Origin: Deltaproteobacteria bacterium
GTDB lineage: Bacteria > Desulfobacterota > BSN033 > UBA1163
DNA length: 16,458 nucleotides
Direction of reading: 5' to 3'
NCBI GenBank assembly: GCA_016875255.1
Contig: VGRU01000054.1
Coordinates: 1 to 16,458, forward strand
Shown: piece after piece, positions 13,186-16,458 of the stretch
Position numbering within the stretch: the stretch's first letter is position 1
Layout: every line of letters begins with the position of its first letter
Made by a program: the position numbers and the translations under genes
Notes under the pieces: model-generated
What the model saw: the letters and a program-made list of their open reading frames with translations, nothing else
Told to the model about the DNA's origin: nothing
The model's database searches: none

Positions 13186-14253
13186 TTAAGCCCACTCCTT
13201 TGGAAAGGCAACCACTTTGACGCCTCTCTTTTCGCATTCCTGATTGTACATCCTCACGACCTCTTTCGCCGGAAGGCCTTTTCCCTCAAGATCGGCCACC
13301 CACTTCCGGGTCACCTCTCTGAAGTTTTCATACCAACGCTCCGCTTCATCCGAAGGAAGATTGAAAAGAGTCACCCCCTTGTCAGCGATCTCCTTCATCA
13401 TGACCTTGTATACTTCCCGGTTTAATCCTCCCGTGGTCTTGAAGGGATTGCGGCCTGCCTCTTCGATGATCTTCTTCTGATCATCCGGTACTTTTTTCCA
13501 GCTCTCGAGGTTCATGACCACGCCTTCGGTCACACACCCAAAGGTCGCCACCACACCATGTTTGGCTACCTCGTTCAGCTTGAAAGAAAGGAAAATTGGA
13601 GGGCACGTGACAAGCCCATCGACTGTCCCTGTTTCTATTGCCAGATATACATCGCCGAGAGGCATGAAGACCGGCTCTGCTCCCAAGACTTTAATATAAT
13701 GTGTCTGATGACCACCGGGGGTCCTGATCTTCATCCCTTTGGTGTCGGCTAAAGAACGGACCGGTTTTTTCGTCCACAGAAAAGACTGGATGCAACCGTT
13801 CAGTTCAATCATCTTCACATCTTTGAACTCACGATTCAGGATCCGATCATACATCGCATTTCCAATGTCCGTAGCCACGTCTTTCCCGTCGACCCAGGCA
13901 GCCAGGGAGAGGACATCAGAAAGAGGAAAGCGACCTGGCGTCCATGTGGCTGTAAAATATCCCATGTCGGAAAGTCCTTTTGCCACAATATCGAAATGCT
14001 CTGGCCCTTTCCCTAAGGCAGCCCCTGCATAGACGGTAGATGCGATTTTACCACCGCTTTTTTTCTTCAACTCTTCCAGCATGGGTTCCCAAACGGTTTT
14101 TACCTCTCTACTCATGGGGGCATGCCAAGTGCTGAATCTGATGTTAGCGGCCTGTCCATAAGCCAACTCATAAATTCCTACGCCGGCCCCCAATGCCACA
14201 CCACCGATCACTGAATGTTTTAAAAAATCCCTTCTCGTCGTCCCATCACACAT
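13186..14253 (-). CDS. dctP: TRAP transporter solute-binding protein, DctP type, Tat signal
   Basis: A 355-residue extracytoplasmic receptor of the DctP/TRAP family that delivers its ligand to DctQM. The N-terminus has a twin-arginine signal, RRDFLK (7-12), followed by a hydrophobic stretch and a likely cleavage after AYGQA (about 35), so it is probably exported folded by the Tat system. The family signature around the ligand-carboxylate-binding arginine is present: GMKIRTPGG with R177, followed by MPLGDVYLAIETGTVDG (197-213). The start is well supported by AAAGGAGGA (14269-14261) seven bases before the ATG. It directly follows the XRE-cupin regulator gene (64-bp gap). Ligand is inferred from the cluster as nicotinate or another pyridine carboxylate; the sequence alone does not show it. 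Confidence 0.93.
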   Translation of the reverse strand: MCDGTTRRDFLKHSVIGGVALGAGVGIYELAYGQAANIRFSTWHAPMSREVKTVWEPMLEELKKKSGGKIASTVYAGAALGKGPEHFDIVAKGLSDMGYFTATWTPGRFPLSDVLSLAAWVDGKDVATDIGNAMYDRILNREFKDVKMIELNGCIQSFLWTKKPVRSLADTKGMKIRTPGGHQTHYIKVLGAEPVFMPLGDVYLAIETGTVDGLVTCPPIFLSFKLNEVAKHGVVATFGCVTEGVVMNLESWKKVPDDQKKIIEEAGRNPFKTTGGLNREVYKVMMKEIADKGVTLFNLPSDEAERWYENFREVTRKWVADLEGKGLPAKEVVRMYNQECEKRGVKVVAFPKEWA

Positions 14254-14269
14254 TTCTCACTCCTCCTTT
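14254..14269 (-). promoter_or_regulatory. Strong ribosome binding site of dctP
   Basis: AAAGGAGGA at 14269-14261 with a seven-base spacer to the ATG. It is the best Shine-Dalgarno in the window, fitting high expression of the receptor. Confidence 0.75.
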
Positions 14270-14317
14270 CTCATTATTTCTCCCACCCTCTCTATCAATG
14301 GGAGTTGACATGGATTT

Positions 14318-14866
14318 TTAAAAAGTAGGCGGACTCACCACCCAGATCACAACCGTTTTCGCTTTGCCTGGATTAGACCAGCTATGAGGCTCCTGGGATG
14401 AAAAATAGAAACTTTCGTTCTTCTTCAATCGATAAGACTTTCCTTTCAGATTGATCTCCAATTGTCCCTTGAGCACGATCCCGAACTCCTCACCGATATG
14501 GGAATAAGGCCCTTTTGATCCTCCTTCCGGTTCAATCGTCGTATAAAAGGGCTGCATTCGCTTATCCTTAATATGCCGGACAAGCATCTGAATCTTTGCA
14601 TCTCCCCGCTTAAAATGGATATTGACCCTTTCCTTCTCCTTGAGGACCACATCGTTCTCACCCGGTTCGTTTTCGAGGAAGAAGTCGACCACCTTCACCT
14701 TAAGCGCAGAAGCGATCTTTTTAAGGATCATGATGGAAGGGTTGGCCCGTCCCCTTTCGAGCTGGGAGAGATAGGCGCCCGTACACCCGGCTTTTTGGGC
14801 CAGTTGTTTGAGGGTCATTTGATTGGCCAGTCGGAGAGCCTTCAGTTTTTCGGCAATTTCTTTCAT
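14318..14866 (-). CDS. XRE-family regulator with C-terminal cupin domain
   Basis: A 182-residue transcription factor with an N-terminal XRE helix-turn-helix (about residues 7-62; LKQLAQKAGCTGAYLSQLERGRANPS covers the DNA-reading helices) and a C-terminal cupin_2 domain (about 105-178; HIGEEFGIVLKGQLEINL and EPHSWSNPG). Cupin domains of this class bind a small-molecule effector, so it is a likely sensor for nicotinate or a pathway intermediate. I place the start at the ATG 14866-14864; an upstream in-frame TTG at 14875 is possible, and neither has a Shine-Dalgarno. A near-consensus promoter lies just upstream with a palindrome over its -10, suggesting autoregulation. It heads the catabolic series, 64 bp before dctP. 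The ligand is inference. Confidence 0.88.
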   Translation of the reverse strand: MKEIAEKLKALRLANQMTLKQLAQKAGCTGAYLSQLERGRANPSIMILKKIASALKVKVVDFFLENEPGENDVVLKEKERVNIHFKRGDAKIQMLVRHIKDKRMQPFYTTIEPEGGSKGPYSHIGEEFGIVLKGQLEINLKGKSYRLKKNESFYFSSQEPHSWSNPGKAKTVVIWVVSPPTF

Positions 14867-14885
14867 GGAGGTCAATTAACTATAT

Positions 14886-14908
14886 TTAATTTTATGAGAA
14901 AATACTTA
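14886..14908 (-). promoter_or_regulatory. Candidate operator over the -10 element
   Basis: An AT-rich dyad, ATTTT-CTCAT-AAAAT (14903-14889), is extended by TTAA on one side and TAA on the other, covering the -10 hexamer and predicted start. A repressor bound here would block the promoter; the adjacent XRE-cupin protein is the obvious candidate. AT-rich DNA gives such dyads by chance, so confidence is modest. Confidence 0.4.
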
Positions 14909-14927
14909 ATTTCATAATTTTTGTCAA
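14899..14927 (-). promoter_or_regulatory. Sigma-70 type promoter of the regulator / catabolic cluster
   Basis: On the minus strand a perfect -35 TTGACA (14927-14922) is followed, after 17 bases, by -10 TATTTT (14904-14899), in a strongly AT-rich setting. Predicted transcription start is near 14892. The -35 overlaps the last codons of ttcA. It could drive the regulator alone or the whole downstream series. Confidence 0.7.
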
Positions 14928-15661
14928 GTAATTTTTTTGGAGGTGAGCAAGTAGTCTGTTTTAATATTGGAGAGGGATCGAAAGATGTTTCCCCTGACTT
15001 TCCGGTTCTTCTTTTCCAGAGCCTCTATGAGGTCTTTGATCTCCTTCCTTTTAGTCTTTCCGGAAACAGGACAGCCTCCCGAACCGAAAGGCAGACTCAT
15101 CTCTTTTGCAAACCGTTCGATTTTCTTCTCCTCGATGAGGGCAAGAGGCCGAATGAGGGTGATCTTCCCTTTGAACAGGGTTTGCAGGGGAAGCATGGTG
15201 CTGATCTCTGCGCTGTAGAAGATGTTGAGCAGAAAGGTTTCGATGATATCGTCTTTGTGATGCCCGAGGGCAATCTTATTACACCCGAATTGCTGGGCAA
15301 TATGAAAAAGCCGTTTCCTCCTTTCCCAAGCGCAGAGAAAACAGGGATTCTCCCTGTTCTCGGGACTATTGGCTCTCTTCCCGATATTCGTGAACTCAAT
15401 GTGGTAAGGAAGGCTCCTCGACTCAAAAAAATCCCTCAGGATCTCCGTCCGTCCTGTTCCGAACCCCAAATCGATATGAACTGCAATCAATTCGTAATGA
15501 ATGGGAACCCGCTTCCGACGCTCATTGAGGAGGTGAATAAGCGTAAGGCTATCCTTTCCCCCTGAAACTCCCACCACGATCCGGTCTCCATCCTCGATCA
15601 GACCGTAACGGTGGATCGCCTTTCCCATTAAACTACGAATCTCTTTTTCCCAGTAGGCCAT
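14924..15661 (-). CDS. ttcA: TtcA-like tRNA 2-thiocytidine synthetase
   Basis: A 245-residue PP-loop ATPase of the TtcA/TilS superfamily, most like TtcA, which adds sulfur to C32 of certain tRNAs using ATP and a [4Fe-4S] cluster. The PP-loop is SGGKDS (33-38) and GHHKDD lies at 133-138. The three cysteines expected for the TtcA cluster are present: C107 and C110 (PCFLC) and C197 (GGCP). TilS-type C-terminal domains are absent. Length is somewhat short for TtcA but complete. It is a housekeeping gene upstream of the catabolic cluster on the same strand, separated from the regulator by a short promoter region. No good Shine-Dalgarno precedes the ATG at 15661. Other PP-loop thiolases such as TtuA are possible but usually have extra zinc-finger cysteines. 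Confidence 0.85.
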   Translation of the reverse strand: MAYWEKEIRSLMGKAIHRYGLIEDGDRIVVGVSGGKDSLTLIHLLNERRKRVPIHYELIAVHIDLGFGTGRTEILRDFFESRSLPYHIEFTNIGKRANSPENRENPCFLCAWERRKRLFHIAQQFGCNKIALGHHKDDIIETFLLNIFYSAEISTMLPLQTLFKGKITLIRPLALIEEKKIERFAKEMSLPFGSGGCPVSGKTKRKEIKDLIEALEKKNRKVRGNIFRSLSNIKTDYLLTSKKIT

Positions 15662-15664
15662 GGT

Positions 15665-15757
15665 AAAAGTTGAAAGTGACCTAAAGTGCCAAGTGAGCTA
15701 AAGTTTTTAATAAATTTAACTTTAGGCACTTTAGTCACTTTTCACTTTAGACACTTT
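15665..15757. repeat. CTAAAGTG repeat cluster forming an imperfect palindrome
   Basis: Units of the type CTAAAGTG and AAGTGA recur in both orientations between the ttcA start and the end of the glycosylase gene. The two halves face each other around an AT-rich centre near 15705-15715. AACTTTAGGCACTTTAG on the plus strand is mirrored by CTAAAGTGCC plus CTAAAGTT on the left. The right edge runs into the last codons of the glycosylase gene. Confidence 0.65.
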
Positions 15758-16383
15758 TTTAAGGGACATATATCACATTCCGGGTTCTTTTTGCATACGT
15801 TTTTCCCTAAATGAACCAGAAGGGCGTGATATTCGTTCAATAGCTTTTCATCATGAGGAAGATGGTCCATAAAAAGGTTTTGCATCTCCCCATAAGACGC
15901 TCCTTCAGAAATGATATCGTGCCTTGAAAGGATCCGTTTCGTATAGGCGTCAACAACGAATACCGGTTTTTGAAGGCCATAGAGGAGGATGCTGTCGGCC
16001 GTTTCCGGACCGATTCCGTTCACTTTCAGAAGTTTTCCCCTCAACTCCATCATAGCCTCTTTCTTCATCTTTTTTATATCACCATTGTACTCTTCGAATA
16101 AAAACCCCACGAAGGCTTTTAACCGCTTGGCTTTGATTCGATAGTATCCCGACGATCTGATCAGGGAGGCTAATGGCCCTGGCTCAAGACGGTGAATTCC
16201 TTTTGGATTCAACAAACCCTTCTCTTTCAGTTTTTGAATGGCCTTTTCCACATTTTTCCAGGAAGTATGCTGGGTCAGGATCGCTCCCACCATCACTTCA
16301 AAGGGTGTCTCTCCGGGCCACCAATGACGAGGACCATAGACCTGATACAGGACCTTATAGATTTTCATTAAAAGAGGTCTCAT
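15742..16383 (-). CDS. Endonuclease III-family DNA glycosylase, probably monofunctional
   Basis: A 213-residue HhH-GPD base-excision repair glycosylase. The helix-hairpin-helix is LLKVNGIGPETADSILLYG (118-136), with the catalytic aspartate D145 in VVDAYTKR. The lysine used by endonuclease III for lyase chemistry (GxGxKTA) is replaced by E127, which suggests a monofunctional glycosylase such as the MagIII-like 3-methyladenine enzymes; WWPGETPFEVMVGAILTQHT near the N-terminus also resembles that group. A C-terminal [4Fe-4S] loop is present as C197, C203, C206, C211, each outer spacing one residue shorter than the usual C-x6-C-x2-C-x5-C. The final codons, including C211, lie in the intergenic repeat cluster. 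The start is uncertain: ATG at 16383 or, five codons in, MKIYKV. The lesion specificity cannot be read from the sequence. Confidence 0.85.
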   Translation of the reverse strand: MRPLLMKIYKVLYQVYGPRHWWPGETPFEVMVGAILTQHTSWKNVEKAIQKLKEKGLLNPKGIHRLEPGPLASLIRSSGYYRIKAKRLKAFVGFLFEEYNGDIKKMKKEAMMELRGKLLKVNGIGPETADSILLYGLQKPVFVVDAYTKRILSRHDIISEGASYGEMQNLFMDHLPHDEKLLNEYHALLVHLGKNVCKKNPECDICPLKKCLK

Positions 16384-16413
16384 CTCTGTGCCAAACCAAG
16401 ATGGTTAATTGAT

Positions 16414-16449
16414 AAATTCGAAATCCGAATATCGAAATCCGAAACAAAT
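16414..16449. repeat. Uninterrupted AT-rich CGAAATCCGAA element
   Basis: A 36-bp element upstream of the glycosylase gene, with TCGAAATCCGA repeated twice around ATATCG. It is the intact counterpart of the split copy at 9091-9157 and is related to the facing copies at 10951-11088. The remaining bases to the right edge show no gene. Confidence 0.6.
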
Positions 16450-16458
16450 CTAAAATAA

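Noticed and set aside
14924..15661. TilS (tRNA-Ile lysidine synthetase) as the identity of the PP-loop protein
   Set aside because: It has the TtcA cysteine set (C107, C110, C197) and lacks the TilS C-terminal domains.
15663..15757. A CRISPR array in the CTAAAGTG repeat region
   Set aside because: The units are short, degenerate and in both orientations, with no uniform spacers and no cas genes nearby.

Overview
The window looks like part of an anaerobic, deltaproteobacterial-type (Desulfobacterota-like) chromosome. This placement is inferred from mid-range base composition, ferredoxin- and molybdenum-dependent catabolism, a TRAP transporter, and many short palindromic intergenic repeats. 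No phylogenetic marker is present, so it is tentative.

Except for a cut-off gene tail at the left edge (3-182, plus strand), every gene lies on the minus strand. Reading in the direction of transcription (right to left): an endonuclease III-family DNA glycosylase (16383-15742) and a TtcA-like tRNA thiolation enzyme (15661-14924) are housekeeping genes. A near-consensus promoter at the end of ttcA then drives an XRE-cupin regulator (about 14866-14318). After it come a Tat-exported TRAP solute receptor with DctQ and DctM membrane subunits (14253-11095), an MmsA-type CoA-acylating aldehyde dehydrogenase (10905-9391), and a three-subunit molybdenum hydroxylase ([2Fe-2S], FAD and Mo subunits; 9063-5079). 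The series ends with enamidase (4960-3791), a ferredoxin-fused 6-hydroxynicotinate reductase (3676-2156), a UPF0280/ApbE-like protein (1983-1102) and an AA_synth (DUF1185) protein (814-236).

Together these genes read as a nicotinate catabolic cluster. TRAP uptake and Mo-hydroxylase oxidation would give 6-hydroxynicotinate; Hnr would reduce it to 1,4,5,6-tetrahydro-6-oxonicotinate; enamidase would open the ring to 2-formylglutarate plus ammonium. The Eubacterium barkeri genes for the next steps (2-hydroxymethylglutarate dehydrogenase, methyleneglutarate mutase and so on) are absent here. In their place is an MmsA-type dehydrogenase. 2-Formylglutarate is a 2-substituted malonate semialdehyde, so an MmsA reaction on it would give glutaryl-CoA + CO2 + NADH in one step. 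That predicted shortcut, together with the two uncharacterised proteins (UPF0280 and AA_synth), is the most interesting content.

The second theme is repeats. Nearly every gap longer than about 65 bp carries a palindromic or MITE-like element: inverted repeats with internal hairpins at 853-985, 7359-7511, 9155-9273 and 12924-13114, long imperfect hairpins at 3689-3788 and 4974-5065, and an AT-rich CGAAATCCGAA family. Two copies of that family are interrupted by GC-rich hairpins.
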